A DNA stretch of 38,857 nt from the NCBI GenBank assembly GCA_964596775.1, contig CAZQVN010000034.1, positions 1 to 38,857 of the forward strand, in the 5' to 3' direction. Origin of the DNA: CAZQVN01 sp964596775 (GTDB lineage: Bacteria; Eisenbacteria; RBG-16-71-46; JABDJR01; JAWXBZ01). Both the position numbers and the translations under genes were made by a program. Shown in pieces: positions 16,367-24,950 of the stretch. Every line of letters begins with the position of its first letter. The first letter of the stretch is position 1. The notes under the pieces are model-generated. The model ran no database searches. It worked only from the letters and a program-made list of their open reading frames with translations, and was not told the origin of the DNA.

Positions 16367-18094
16367 ATGCGTGCACCGCACGACCGCGCGCCGCGCGGAT
16401 GGAGGGCCGCCGCCCTGTTTCTCGCCCTGGCGGCAGGCGCCGGCCTGTTCCCTGCCCTGTCGGTCGGAACCGCCGGAGCGGCCACGATCACGATCGTCAA
16501 CAACGACGGCCCGAACGAAGGCTTCAACGATCCGACCCCGGTGGCCCCGGTGGGCGGGAACCCGGAAACGACGCTCGGCGCCCAGCGCCTGTTCGTGTTC
16601 CAGTTCGCCGCGAACATCTGGGGCAGCCTGCTGTCCAGTCCGGTGGTCATCCGCGTCAACGCGCAGATGAACCCGCAGACCTGCGATGCCTCGAGCGGCG
16701 TGCTCGGGAGCGCTTCGGCCGGCTCGTCGCACCGCAACTTCGCGAACGCGCCGTTTCCCGACACCTGGTACCAGCAGGCCCTGGCGAACAGCCTGGCCGG
16801 CTTCGACCTGAGCGCTTCGAACGACATCAACATCACGTTCAACTCGGCGATCGGCGGTCCGGCCTGCCTGCCGCAGGGGTGGTACCTCGGCGTGGACGGC
16901 AACGAAGGCAGCGCGATCGAGTTGCTGCCGGTCGTGCTCCACGAGCTCGGCCACGGCCTGGGATTCGCCACGATCACGCTGGCCGGCGTGCAGCAGGGCA
17001 CTCCGCCGGGTCCGCATGTGTACGACCGGTTCATGCTCGACCTAACCCAGGGCCTGCACTGGCACGAGATGACCGAACCGCAGCGCGCCGCCTCGGCGCA
17101 GAACTGCCAGAACGTGGTCTGGGACGGGCCGAACGCCACCGCCCGCTCCGGCGACTTCCTCGGCCCGAAGCCGACGCTGCGCATCAACTCCCCGCCGACG
17201 ATCGCCCGCGATTACAACGTGGGCCTCGCCTCGTTCGGAGCGCCGCTCAACGCCACCGGCGTCACCGGCGATCTCGTCCTGGCCAACGACGGAACCGGCG
17301 TGCCGACGAACGGCTGCGAGCCGTTCCTGAACGCCGGGGACATCAACGGCAAGATCGCGGTCGTCGACCGCGGCGGCTGCACGTTCGTGCAGAAGGCGCA
17401 GAACGCCCAGGCGGCCGGCGCCATCGGCCTGGTCGTGGCCGACAGCCTCCCGGGGTGCCCCGCGGCGGGCATGAGCGGCGTCGACCCGTCGCTCACGATC
17501 CCGGTGGTCCGCCTGACCATCGAGGACGGCCAGACGATCAAGTCGCAGCTCCTGACCGGGGTGAACGGGACGATGATCCTCGACCCGGCGCTGAAGGCCG
17601 GAGCCGATGACGCGGGGCATGTCCGGCTGTACACGCCGATTCCGTTCGCGCTCGGATCCTCCGTGTCCCACTGGGACACGTCGCCGACGCCGAACCTGCT
17701 CATGGAGCCGGCCCTGAATCCGGACCTGTCGTCGGAGGTCGACCTGACCGTCCATCAATACCTGGACATCGGGTGGGTCACGCAGGGGCGGGCGGGAGCC
17801 GGGAATCCGGAACCTCCGGCGCGCAAGCTGATCGGTAATTTCCCGAACCCGTTCTCGGCGGGCACGGTGATCCGCTTTTCCCTCGATCGCGAGGAGGCGG
17901 TGGAACTGGGCGTCTATGATCTCTCGGGACGTCTCGTGAAGCGCCTGGCCGACGAAACGCTTCCGGCGGGCGTCCACGCGCTGGCCTGGGACGGCCGGGA
18001 TCTCAGCGGCCGGCCGGTCGCGGCGGGCCTCTACGTGTACCGCGTGAAGACCAGGGACGCCACGGAGAGCGGACGGATGGTGCTGATCCGGTAA
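16367..18094 (+). CDS. Exported PA-domain zinc metallopeptidase with sorting tail
   Basis: 575 residues. A signal peptide spans 1-38. The zinc site is H192-E193-L-G-H196-G-L-G199 in VVLHELGHGLGFAT; the position where a metzincin would have its third His is T202, so the third ligand must come from elsewhere. A protease-associated (PA) domain is inserted at about 275-395 (INGKIAVVDRGGCTFVQKAQNAQAAGAIGLVVAD). The segment NLLMEPALNP...LDIGW after it is typical of this group. The last ~80 residues are the FlgD-like sorting domain (NFPNPF, LSGRLVKRLAD, WDGRDLSGR, GLYVYRV). It cleaves extracellular protein, with the PA domain steering substrate. GGAGGAGG at 16352-16359 supports ATG 16367. It ends one base before the convergent response-regulator gene. 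Confidence 0.88.
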   Translation: MRAPHDRAPRGWRAAALFLALAAGAGLFPALSVGTAGAATITIVNNDGPNEGFNDPTPVAPVGGNPETTLGAQRLFVFQFAANIWGSLLSSPVVIRVNAQMNPQTCDASSGVLGSASAGSSHRNFANAPFPDTWYQQALANSLAGFDLSASNDINITFNSAIGGPACLPQGWYLGVDGNEGSAIELLPVVLHELGHGLGFATITLAGVQQGTPPGPHVYDRFMLDLTQGLHWHEMTEPQRAASAQNCQNVVWDGPNATARSGDFLGPKPTLRINSPPTIARDYNVGLASFGAPLNATGVTGDLVLANDGTGVPTNGCEPFLNAGDINGKIAVVDRGGCTFVQKAQNAQAAGAIGLVVADSLPGCPAAGMSGVDPSLTIPVVRLTIEDGQTIKSQLLTGVNGTMILDPALKAGADDAGHVRLYTPIPFALGSSVSHWDTSPTPNLLMEPALNPDLSSEVDLTVHQYLDIGWVTQGRAGAGNPEPPARKLIGNFPNPFSAGTVIRFSLDREEAVELGVYDLSGRLVKRLADETLPAGVHALAWDGRDLSGRPVAAGLYVYRVKTRDATESGRMVLIR

Positions 18095-18095
18095 G

Positions 18096-18983
18096 TCACT
18101 CCACCGCCGTCTTCCGCATCCGGATTTCGTTTCCGGCGTCGTTGAACGTGACCGCGTCCATGAACGTGCGGATCAGGAACAGGCCCCGACCGCTCGGCTT
18201 GAGAAGATTCTCCGGCGCGGTGGGGTCTGGTCCCTCCGCCGTGTCGAAGCCCGGCCCTTCATCGGCGATGACGTACTCCACCTGCGTTGGGTTTTCCCGG
18301 ACGCTGAGCCGCACCCGCCGGCTGGAATAGGGGGCTTCGGTGGTCCTCTCGCGGATCAGCGTGTCGTAGTCGGCATGGCTGTTCTTGCGGAGTTCCGAAC
18401 TGACCTCGAGGTTGCCGTGAATCATGGCGTTGCTGATGGCTTCGGACAGCGCCATGGCGATCTGCATCCGCTCCGGCTGCGTGGCAAACCCGATTCTTGA
18501 CAGGTTTTCCTGCAGAAAGCCGACCAGGGGCGGAATGAAGCGGGGCTGGTTTTCCAGCGTGAAGCGGGTTTCGGACTGGTCGATGAACCGGGTGATCTCC
18601 TCGGCCGACCGGCGGGCCGCCGCCATCTCCAGTACGCCCTGGACGATCTCGACAAGGTCGTCCTCGAGCATCTGCTTCGGAATGTAGCTGGCGGCTCCGG
18701 ACTGGAGCGCCTCGACGGCGGTCTTTTCGTTCCCCTTCGAGGTCATGAGAACGATCGGGACCGACGGAAACTCCTCGCGGGCGATGCGGACGAGTTCCAG
18801 CCCGTCCATCCGCGGCATGCGCAGGTCGGTGAGGATGAGATCGGGAGTCCGGCCGGCCATGAAGTCCAGCGCTTCCTCGCCGTTCGTCACCAGGTGCACC
18901 TGGATGCCGTCGATCTTCTTCAGGAGGCCTTCGGCGGTCTCCCTGTCCAGCGCATCGTCGTCTGCAATCAGAATTGTCGGCAT
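18096..18983 (-). CDS. Response regulator with RsbW/SpoIIAB-type ATPase output
   Basis: 295 residues. The receiver domain (1-122) has D8-D9-D10, phospho-acceptor D53 (LILTDLRMPRMDG), T81 and K103. A helical linker leads to a GHKL ATPase domain (138-290) with N box SEAISNAMIHGN, G1 box DEGPGFD and G2 box GRGLFLIRTF. The ATPase is of the anti-sigma serine-kinase type and lacks a phospho-histidine helix, so it probably phosphorylates or sequesters a sigma or anti-anti-sigma partner in response to receiver phosphorylation. No such partner is encoded next to it. ATG 18983 has GGAG upstream. The PAS histidine kinase gene ends 37 bases before it, and the two look like one operon. Confidence 0.92.
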   Translation of the reverse strand: MPTILIADDDALDRETAEGLLKKIDGIQVHLVTNGEEALDFMAGRTPDLILTDLRMPRMDGLELVRIAREEFPSVPIVLMTSKGNEKTAVEALQSGAASYIPKQMLEDDLVEIVQGVLEMAAARRSAEEITRFIDQSETRFTLENQPRFIPPLVGFLQENLSRIGFATQPERMQIAMALSEAISNAMIHGNLEVSSELRKNSHADYDTLIRERTTEAPYSSRRVRLSVRENPTQVEYVIADEGPGFDTAEGPDPTAPENLLKPSGRGLFLIRTFMDAVTFNDAGNEIRMRKTAVE

Positions 18984-19020
18984 GACGTCTCCGAATGGCC
19001 CGAACCGCGCCCCCTGCGCC

Positions 19021-20469
19021 CTAGTCCCGGGGAGCAGCCAGCTTGATGTCCCGCGGCCAGGTGAACGTGAACACGGACCCGCGTTTTTCGCCCGATTCCA
19101 GCGTCACCTGTCCACCATACCGCTCCACGATTTTTTTGACCAGCGCCAGGCCGATGCCGTGGCCGGGCACCCTGTCGCCGGATTCCAGCTTCTGGAACAT
19201 CTGGAAGACGCGGTCCCGGTACTTTTCGGCGATGCCCGGACCGTCGTCGGCCACGCGAAACCGCCAGAAGGCGCCGTCTTCCTCCGCCGAAACCGTGATC
19301 ACGCCCGTTTTCCTGTCGTGATGCTTGACCGCGTTGCCGACCAGGTTCCTCAGAACCTGTTCGAAAGGAGGGCGGCACGTGTCCAGCTCGGGAAGACTCC
19401 CGTCCGCCCGGATCTTCAGGCCGTCGGGCGGCCCCACGAGAAACGCCACATCCTTCACGAGTTCACGGGTATTGACCCGGGTCACCTCGGTTTCGTCACG
19501 GCCTGCCCGCGAATATCCGAGGAGGTCGCCGGTCAGGCTTTCCATCCGGGCCACCCGGACCCGCAGTTCGTCCAGCCTCTTCTTCGCGCCGGCGGTGTCG
19601 TTGCCGTCCAGCCCCTCCTCGATGAGGTTCGCGAGGCGCGTGACCGCCCGGAGCGGGCTCATGAGATCGTGGGAGGCCACATAGGCGAACTGCTCCAGGT
19701 CCTCGTTCGACCTTTCGAGATCCTCGGCCTGGCGGACGAGAAGGTCGCGGCTTCTCCGGCTGTCGGTGACGTCGCGGGCGACGGCATACACCTGCCCCCG
19801 CCCGACGAGCGGCGTGGCCCGCCAGGCGAGCCAGCGCCACGATCCGTCGGCCGCCCGGTAGCGGTTCTCGAAATCGACCACGAGCCGGCCCCGGGCCAGG
19901 TTCTGCAGCTGGGCCAGCGTGTCGTCCCGGTCGTCGGGATGCACGAAATCGATGAACGGACTCGCGAGCAGCTGGTCCGGGGAGTAGCCGAGGATCTTTT
20001 CGAACGCCGGATTGATCCGCTTGAAGTAGCCGTCGGTGCCCGCCACGCAGAGGAGGTCCGTGGACAGCGTGAACAGGTGATCGAGCTCCTCCTCGGCCTG
20101 CCGGAGCTGCGTGATGTCCCGGAAGATGCCGCAGGTGGCCGTCGGCTTCCCATCGGGTCCGAACCTGCAGGTGGCGTTGCCCTGGACATGCACGGAGTCA
20201 CCCGACTTCGTGCGGAAGACGGCCTCGATGTTCACGGCCTTCTGCCCGGAGACAACGCGGAGCATTTCGCTGCGGCAGTGCTCCATGCTGTCGGGATGAA
20301 CGACATCCCAGAGCATCACGCCGGACATCTCCTCGCGCGCGTAGCCGAGAGTGTCCAGCCAGGCCTGGTTGACGTACAGGAAGCGGCCGTCCGTGGACAC
20401 GCTCTGGATCAGGTCGTGCGCACTCTCGCAGAGGTCGTGGAAGAGGTCTGGATCGCGGGCTTCGGTCAT
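19021..20469 (-). CDS. PAS-PAS soluble sensor histidine kinase
   Basis: 482 residues with no membrane segment. PAS domain 1 spans about 10-125 (FLYVNQAWLDTLGY...GIFRDIT) and PAS domain 2 about 130-245 (FKRINPAFEKILGYS...YAVARDVT). A coiled-coil region leads into HisKA with phospho-acceptor H267 (FAYVASHDLMSPLRAV). The HATPase domain (370-475) has N box NLVGNAVKHH, DDGPGI and GHGIGLALVKKI. The sequence FAYVASHDLMSPLR is the style of cytoplasmic phytochrome-like and light/redox-sensing kinases, but no GAF or bilin site is present. The likely partner is the receiver-ATPase encoded 37 bases downstream. No Shine-Dalgarno precedes ATG 20469. Confidence 0.93.
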   Translation of the reverse strand: MTEARDPDLFHDLCESAHDLIQSVSTDGRFLYVNQAWLDTLGYAREEMSGVMLWDVVHPDSMEHCRSEMLRVVSGQKAVNIEAVFRTKSGDSVHVQGNATCRFGPDGKPTATCGIFRDITQLRQAEEELDHLFTLSTDLLCVAGTDGYFKRINPAFEKILGYSPDQLLASPFIDFVHPDDRDDTLAQLQNLARGRLVVDFENRYRAADGSWRWLAWRATPLVGRGQVYAVARDVTDSRRSRDLLVRQAEDLERSNEDLEQFAYVASHDLMSPLRAVTRLANLIEEGLDGNDTAGAKKRLDELRVRVARMESLTGDLLGYSRAGRDETEVTRVNTRELVKDVAFLVGPPDGLKIRADGSLPELDTCRPPFEQVLRNLVGNAVKHHDRKTGVITVSAEEDGAFWRFRVADDGPGIAEKYRDRVFQMFQKLESGDRVPGHGIGLALVKKIVERYGGQVTLESGEKRGSVFTFTWPRDIKLAAPRD

Positions 20470-20475
20470 CGGACA

Positions 20476-20481
20476 AGAGTA
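20476..20481 (-). promoter_or_regulatory. Weak TANNNT -10-like element before the PAS kinase
   Basis: TACTCT on the minus strand ends six bases before ATG 20469, the same geometry as at 875. It matches only TANNNT, so on its own it is weak; it is listed because the spacing recurs and no Shine-Dalgarno is present. Confidence 0.25.
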
Positions 20482-20754
20482 CCGGGGGCACCCCCCTTCC
20501 GTCCAACGGGGGATGCGCGGACTCCGCCCATCCGGTGGCGTGCAGGTAGTCGCGCATCCAGTTGCGGACGACTTCCCCGGAGCCGCTGGTTTCCGGATCC
20601 GGCGAATGAGCCTCCGCGGACGCCTTGCGCACGGGGAGGCCGTGTGACCACAATAGGGTACGGGTCACCCGCCGGGACGGCCCGTGACACCTCCGGCGCG
20701 GGGCAGCGCGTGCCGCCCGCCGGGGCAGCCCGCAACGCCATTCGAGGAGCGGCC

Positions 20755-21846
20755 GTGCGCACAACCGAAGCAGCCGGAAGCACCGACAACGACGACCGGA
20801 AGCCGGTGGACCACGGGCCAGGGACACGTGCCCTGTTCCAGGCCATCGCAATCGTGCTGCTGATCTCCGCTCCGACGGACGTTTCCGCGACGGACGACAT
20901 CCTCGGACGACCGGCGCCGGGGCAGGTCGAGGAACTGAGTTCCAGTTCCCCGAGCGAGCCGATCGACAGGCAGTTCCAGGCAGCGGCCCCCGAACTCCCG
21001 TTCATCGCGCCGCGAACCATCTACTACGACAAGGCGAACCGCCTCGCCCTGACCGAGGAGGAGGCCGCCGCGAAGACCGAGGCCGAACTGGCCGGTTTCG
21101 AAAGGCTCGTCCTCGACGATCGTTTCTACTACTTCACGAAATACGGCTCGCCGCTCGCGTACTCCCGCCCCCTGGCCATCCTCAACGAGGCCGGGTTCCG
21201 GGTGATCGAGAGAAAGCGCATTCTCGATTTCGGGTTCGGCTCCATCGGCCACCTCCGGCTCATGGCCTGCATCGGCGGCCGGGTGACGGGGATCGAGGTC
21301 GACCCGATGCTCCGGGCCCTCTACAGCCGTCCGGAGGACACCGGGATCATTCCGAAGTCCGCGCTGGCCCGGAGCCGTTACGACGGGACGCTGGACCTCG
21401 TCTTCGGATCGTTCCCCGGCGACTCGGCCACCGCGGCGGCCGTCGGGGACGGCTACGACCTGATTCTCTCCAAGAACACGCTGAAACGGGGCTACATCCA
21501 TCCCGACCGCGAAGCGGATCCGCGCCAGCTCGTTCACCTCGGCGTGGACGACTCCACGTTCGTCGCCGAGATTTTTCAAAGATTGAAGCCGGGCGGCTTC
21601 TTCATGATCTACAATCTGCACCCCGGACTGAGCCGGGCGGACGAGCCCTACAAGCCGTGGGCCGACGGTCGCTGCCCGTTCGACAAGAAACTGCTGGAGC
21701 GGATCGGGTTCAAGGTGCTGGCCTACGACAGGGACGACTCGCCCAACGCCCGGGCCATGGGGCGCGAACTCGGGTGGGACGAGCAGCTGACCGCCGCCCA
21801 GAACCTGTTCGCCACGTACTCGCTGATGGTGAAGGTGTCGGACTGA
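20755..21846 (+). CDS. Apparently exported class I methyltransferase-fold protein
   Basis: 363 residues starting at GTG 20755, with GAGGAG at 20744-20749 five bases upstream. Residues 24-45 (TRALFQAIAIVLLISAPTDVSA) form a signal-peptide-like hydrophobic stretch ending in an AXA-like site. From about 150 the sequence is a Rossmann methyltransferase: motif I LDFGFGSIGHLRLM (157-170), acidic E181-V-D183 at the end of strand 2, and LKPGGFFMIYNL near the usual motif for strand 5. Class I methyltransferases use S-adenosylmethionine, which is cytoplasmic, so an exported copy is odd. Either the hydrophobic stretch anchors it facing inward or the fold serves another purpose. No cofactor-independent alternative is obvious. 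Its 5' flank is shared with the divergent histidine kinase. The frame stays open far upstream, but that part is antisense to the kinase genes. Confidence 0.75.
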   Translation: MRTTEAAGSTDNDDRKPVDHGPGTRALFQAIAIVLLISAPTDVSATDDILGRPAPGQVEELSSSSPSEPIDRQFQAAAPELPFIAPRTIYYDKANRLALTEEEAAAKTEAELAGFERLVLDDRFYYFTKYGSPLAYSRPLAILNEAGFRVIERKRILDFGFGSIGHLRLMACIGGRVTGIEVDPMLRALYSRPEDTGIIPKSALARSRYDGTLDLVFGSFPGDSATAAAVGDGYDLILSKNTLKRGYIHPDREADPRQLVHLGVDDSTFVAEIFQRLKPGGFFMIYNLHPGLSRADEPYKPWADGRCPFDKKLLERIGFKVLAYDRDDSPNARAMGRELGWDEQLTAAQNLFATYSLMVKVSD

Positions 21847-21880
21847 CGGCCCATACACTCTCTCTGGAAATGGAATCCCG

Positions 21881-23101
21881 GTGACCCCATCCGAAACAGT
21901 TCTTCCGAAAGGAACGCCCGGCGCCTCATCGCCCGGCGACCGCCACCGCTTTCTCGTCACGACCGCGGCGGGACTCGAACCGCTGCTCGACGAGGAACTG
22001 CGGGAGTTCGGCCTGGTCACGGAGCTCCTCCCCTCCGGCGCCCTTGTCCTCGAAGGCACCTGGGAGGACGCGGCGCGGGTGATGATCCGGTCGCGGATCG
22101 CTTCGCGCCTGCTCGTTTCCCTCCGCCGCTTTTCCGCCGCGCACCAGGCGATGCTCTACGACCAGGTGCGGCGGATCCCGTGGCCCGACCTGTTCGGCCC
22201 GGAAAAGACGATCGCCGTGCACGCTCTCGGCACTTCGGAGGGCACCGACTACACGACGAAATTCGGCGCCCTGAAGATCAAGGATGCCGTGTGTGACGAG
22301 TTCCGCAAATCGGGCACGGAGCGCCCGAACGTGGACCGCAACGATCCGGATGCGCGGATCACCGCGTTCTTCTTCCGCGGACAGTGCGAGCTGTCGATCG
22401 ACCTTTCCGGCGATCCGCTGCACCGGCGCGGCTACCGCGAGGACGGCGCCACCGCACCGCTTCGGGAAAACCGCGCCGCCGCCCTGCTCCGCTTTGCCGG
22501 GTATGACGGATCGGCCCCGTTTCTCGACCCGTTCTGCGGCAGCGGCACGATCGTGATCGAGGCGGCGCTGATCGCCCGGAACCTGGCGCCCGGCCTCCTC
22601 CGCCCGGCGGACGCGTTTGCCGGCGTCCGCCTCTTTCCGGACTGCGCCCGGGCCGTCGAAGCCGAGCGGGCCGCGGCCACGCAGGAGGCCCGGGCCGGGG
22701 CGCCGCACGCCGTGGCCGGATCGGACATCGACGGCTCCGTGCTGGTCGTGGCCCGGGACAACGCGAGGAAAGCCGGCGTGGCGGACACCGTCCGGTTCGA
22801 ATGCCGGGACGCGCAACAGATCGAGGCACCCGGCGGCTGGATCGTGGCCAATCCTCCTTATGGAGAGCGGCTGGCCGACCTCGAATCCGCCGCGCACCTG
22901 ATCCGGGAGTTCATCCACCGGATCAAGCATCACGGCACCGGCACGCGCCTGGGCCTGATCCTGCCGCGCGGAACGATGGAAAAATCGGTGGGGCTCAAGC
23001 CGCTGAAACGGCTCCCGGTGGAGAGCGGACCGCTCGGCCTCAGGCTGCTGGCCTACGACATCTACGCCGGAAGCCGCAAGAGATCGCGCGAGCAACCCTA
23101 G
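21881..23101 (+). CDS. rlmL: THUMP-domain 23S rRNA (guanine-N2)-methyltransferase, RlmL-like
   Basis: 406 residues, cytoplasmic. The family methylates N2 of a guanine in 23S rRNA (G2445 in E. coli). A ferredoxin-like plus THUMP region (about 22-170; FLVTTAAGLEPLLDEEL, then KFGALKIKDAVCDEF) is followed by SIDLSGDPLHRRGYR, the conserved link into the catalytic domain. Motif I is DPFCGSG (216-222) and motif IV is N324-P-P-Y327 (ANPPYGER). Unlike the E. coli protein it has no C-terminal RlmK half, which is usual for the short COG0116 form. The start is GTG 21881, 34 bases after the upstream stop, with only a weak GGAA; an alternative start cannot be excluded. Substrate position is inferred from the family. 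Confidence 0.88.
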   Translation: MTPSETVLPKGTPGASSPGDRHRFLVTTAAGLEPLLDEELREFGLVTELLPSGALVLEGTWEDAARVMIRSRIASRLLVSLRRFSAAHQAMLYDQVRRIPWPDLFGPEKTIAVHALGTSEGTDYTTKFGALKIKDAVCDEFRKSGTERPNVDRNDPDARITAFFFRGQCELSIDLSGDPLHRRGYREDGATAPLRENRAAALLRFAGYDGSAPFLDPFCGSGTIVIEAALIARNLAPGLLRPADAFAGVRLFPDCARAVEAERAAATQEARAGAPHAVAGSDIDGSVLVVARDNARKAGVADTVRFECRDAQQIEAPGGWIVANPPYGERLADLESAAHLIREFIHRIKHHGTGTRLGLILPRGTMEKSVGLKPLKRLPVESGPLGLRLLAYDIYAGSRKRSREQP

Positions 23102-23216
23102 TCGGCGTGCCCGCCCGGCGCGCGAAGTCGCCGAGGCGACAGCCGAACGCGCGGCGCGTCATCCAGGGCCGGGAGCGATCGCGGGACCGGTCGCCGGATC
23201 GATCCCGCGCACAACG

Positions 23217-24950
23217 TTACCGGGCCACGAAGATCCTCCCCGTCGCCACCTCGCCGTCCGCCTCGAGCCGGTAGAAGTAGATCCCGGGCGCCCCGACCGT
23301 GGACGCGTCGAGGCTCACCTCGTGACCTCCGGCGGACAGCGTGCCGCCCTCGAGAACACGGCGGACCAGGCGCCCGGTCACGTCGAAGACCGTCAGGGTC
23401 ACCGATGCGGACCGGGCCAGGTTCAGGTTCAGGCTTCCCGACTTCTGCGAGAGCTTCGCGTTCAGGGAGTTGCCGGGGCCGGCGATCACGGTCACCATGA
23501 TTTCGGCGCGGAAGGTCATTCCCTTGTAGAGGCGACCCTCCACCGTGACCGGCACGCTCTTTTCGCCGTCGAGGTTCGAGAAGAGGTCGCGGAGATCGGA
23601 CGTGGCGAACACGGCGTCGATCTCTCTCTGCTTGTTGCGGTCCGCATCCTTGCCGAGGGCGGTGCGCCCGGGAACGCAGGCCACGGTCGAGCGCGACCCG
23701 GTGCCTTCGGAGCGCAGCACGAGCGACGACAGGTCGACGTCGTTCAGCGCGAACTCGCCGGCGTCCGGTTCGACGCGGACCGTGAACCACGGACGTCCGG
23801 TCCCGAGACGGATCACCTTGTCGTCGGGCGTCACGAACGCCCGGGCGGCCATGGCACCGGCCACGACGTCGACCCGGGCTTCGTCCATCACGCAGCGATC
23901 CTCGTCGCAGACGACCAGGCGGGCCGTGTACGAACCGGCGGCGGAATAGGCATGCTCCGGATTCAGCGACGCGGCGGTGGCGCCGTCACCGAAATCCCAG
24001 TACGCCGTGAGAGACGGCGAGTCCGGGTCGAAGCTCGACGATCCGTCGAAGAGCACCGGAGATCCGGCTCGCCCTTCATAGGGGCCGCCGGCCATCGCCA
24101 CCGGAGGCGCCGACGGCGGCCCGATGCGGAGCACGGTTTCCGACGTGCCGACCCCGCCGAACCCGTTGTCGGCCCGGATCGTCAGGCGGTGCGTGCCGAC
24201 GTCGGAGGGCAGCGGCGTCCACACGAATACGGCGGAGTTGTCGAAGAAGTCCATGAAGAAGGCGCCGGGCGGCACCCCGTCCGCCGTGAAGCTGACCCAG
24301 CCGCCCGACTCCTCGGTGGCCAGGGCGAAGAACACGATCGTTTCGCCGGGATTCGCGAACTGCGCAAACGGCGCGCGGACGTCGACCGGGAGATCCGCGT
24401 TGAACAGGACCTCGCCGCGCAGCGCGGGCACGTCACCGTCGCAGTGCTGTTCGAACGTGATCCGCGCCGAGGCCGGAAGGCCGGCGGCATCGAGCGTGAA
24501 CTCGTGGATCTCGAATGCGCCGGACACCCAGGAGCAGTTCCGGCCGCCCCCGGAAACGCTCATCGAAGGGAGCCCGGACGGGCTCGGTGATTGCGTCACC
24601 GAAACCGGCGACATCATCGCGCCGGGAGCCAGCGTGCCGCCGGTCGGCGCCTCGAACGTGAATACCCACGGATCCCCGGCACCGGCGGGCTGGAACGCGA
24701 TGCGGGCCTGGCCGGCGTCCCCGGTCAGCGTGAAGGCACCGTCGGCGGGACCCAGGTCGTACGTCATGCCCATTCCGATCGGATCGAGCGGGTCGCTGTC
24801 CATGCGGATCCCGGTAACGGCGGCGGTCGCCGGTGCGGCGCTCAGCCCCAGGAGCAGGGCCATCAGCAGCGCGACAATCACCAGGGTCCGCTCCTGGCCC
24901 GAGGGAACCATCGTCGAGATATCGGTCCGCGGACGAAAGCGTGCTTTCAT
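23217..24950 (-). CDS. Exported protein with Ig-like and PKD domains and sorting tail
   Basis: 577 residues. A signal peptide with a long n-region ends near residue 44 (LSAAPATA). Residues 45-200 form a beta-rich domain of unknown type. An Ig-like/putative-Ig segment follows (about 205-275; VFVWTPLPSDVGTHRLTIRADNG). A PKD domain (about 280-365) has the hallmark YWDFGDGATA and AYSAAGSYTARLVV. A second beta domain follows. The last ~80 residues are the FlgD-like sorting domain (FDVTGRLVRRVLEGG, GIYFYRLEADG, ending FVAR), which here lacks the usual WDGRD. No enzyme motif is seen; a structural or binding role on the cell surface is likely. ATG 24950 has GGGAGG seven bases upstream. Confidence 0.87.
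   Translation of the reverse strand: MKARFRPRTDISTMVPSGQERTLVIVALLMALLLGLSAAPATAAVTGIRMDSDPLDPIGMGMTYDLGPADGAFTLTGDAGQARIAFQPAGAGDPWVFTFEAPTGGTLAPGAMMSPVSVTQSPSPSGLPSMSVSGGGRNCSWVSGAFEIHEFTLDAAGLPASARITFEQHCDGDVPALRGEVLFNADLPVDVRAPFAQFANPGETIVFFALATEESGGWVSFTADGVPPGAFFMDFFDNSAVFVWTPLPSDVGTHRLTIRADNGFGGVGTSETVLRIGPPSAPPVAMAGGPYEGRAGSPVLFDGSSSFDPDSPSLTAYWDFGDGATAASLNPEHAYSAAGSYTARLVVCDEDRCVMDEARVDVVAGAMAARAFVTPDDKVIRLGTGRPWFTVRVEPDAGEFALNDVDLSSLVLRSEGTGSRSTVACVPGRTALGKDADRNKQREIDAVFATSDLRDLFSNLDGEKSVPVTVEGRLYKGMTFRAEIMVTVIAGPGNSLNAKLSQKSGSLNLNLARSASVTLTVFDVTGRLVRRVLEGGTLSAGGHEVSLDASTVGAPGIYFYRLEADGEVATGRIFVAR

Noticed and set aside
18745..20754. A long plus-strand open frame running through 18745-21846
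   Set aside because: The part before 20755 is antisense to two clearly recognisable signalling genes and has no domain; only the part from GTG 20755 is a gene.
23161..23210. Terminator between the convergent genes ending at 23101 and 23217
   Set aside because: GCGGGA and TCCCGC can pair but the stem is short with a long loop and no T-run.
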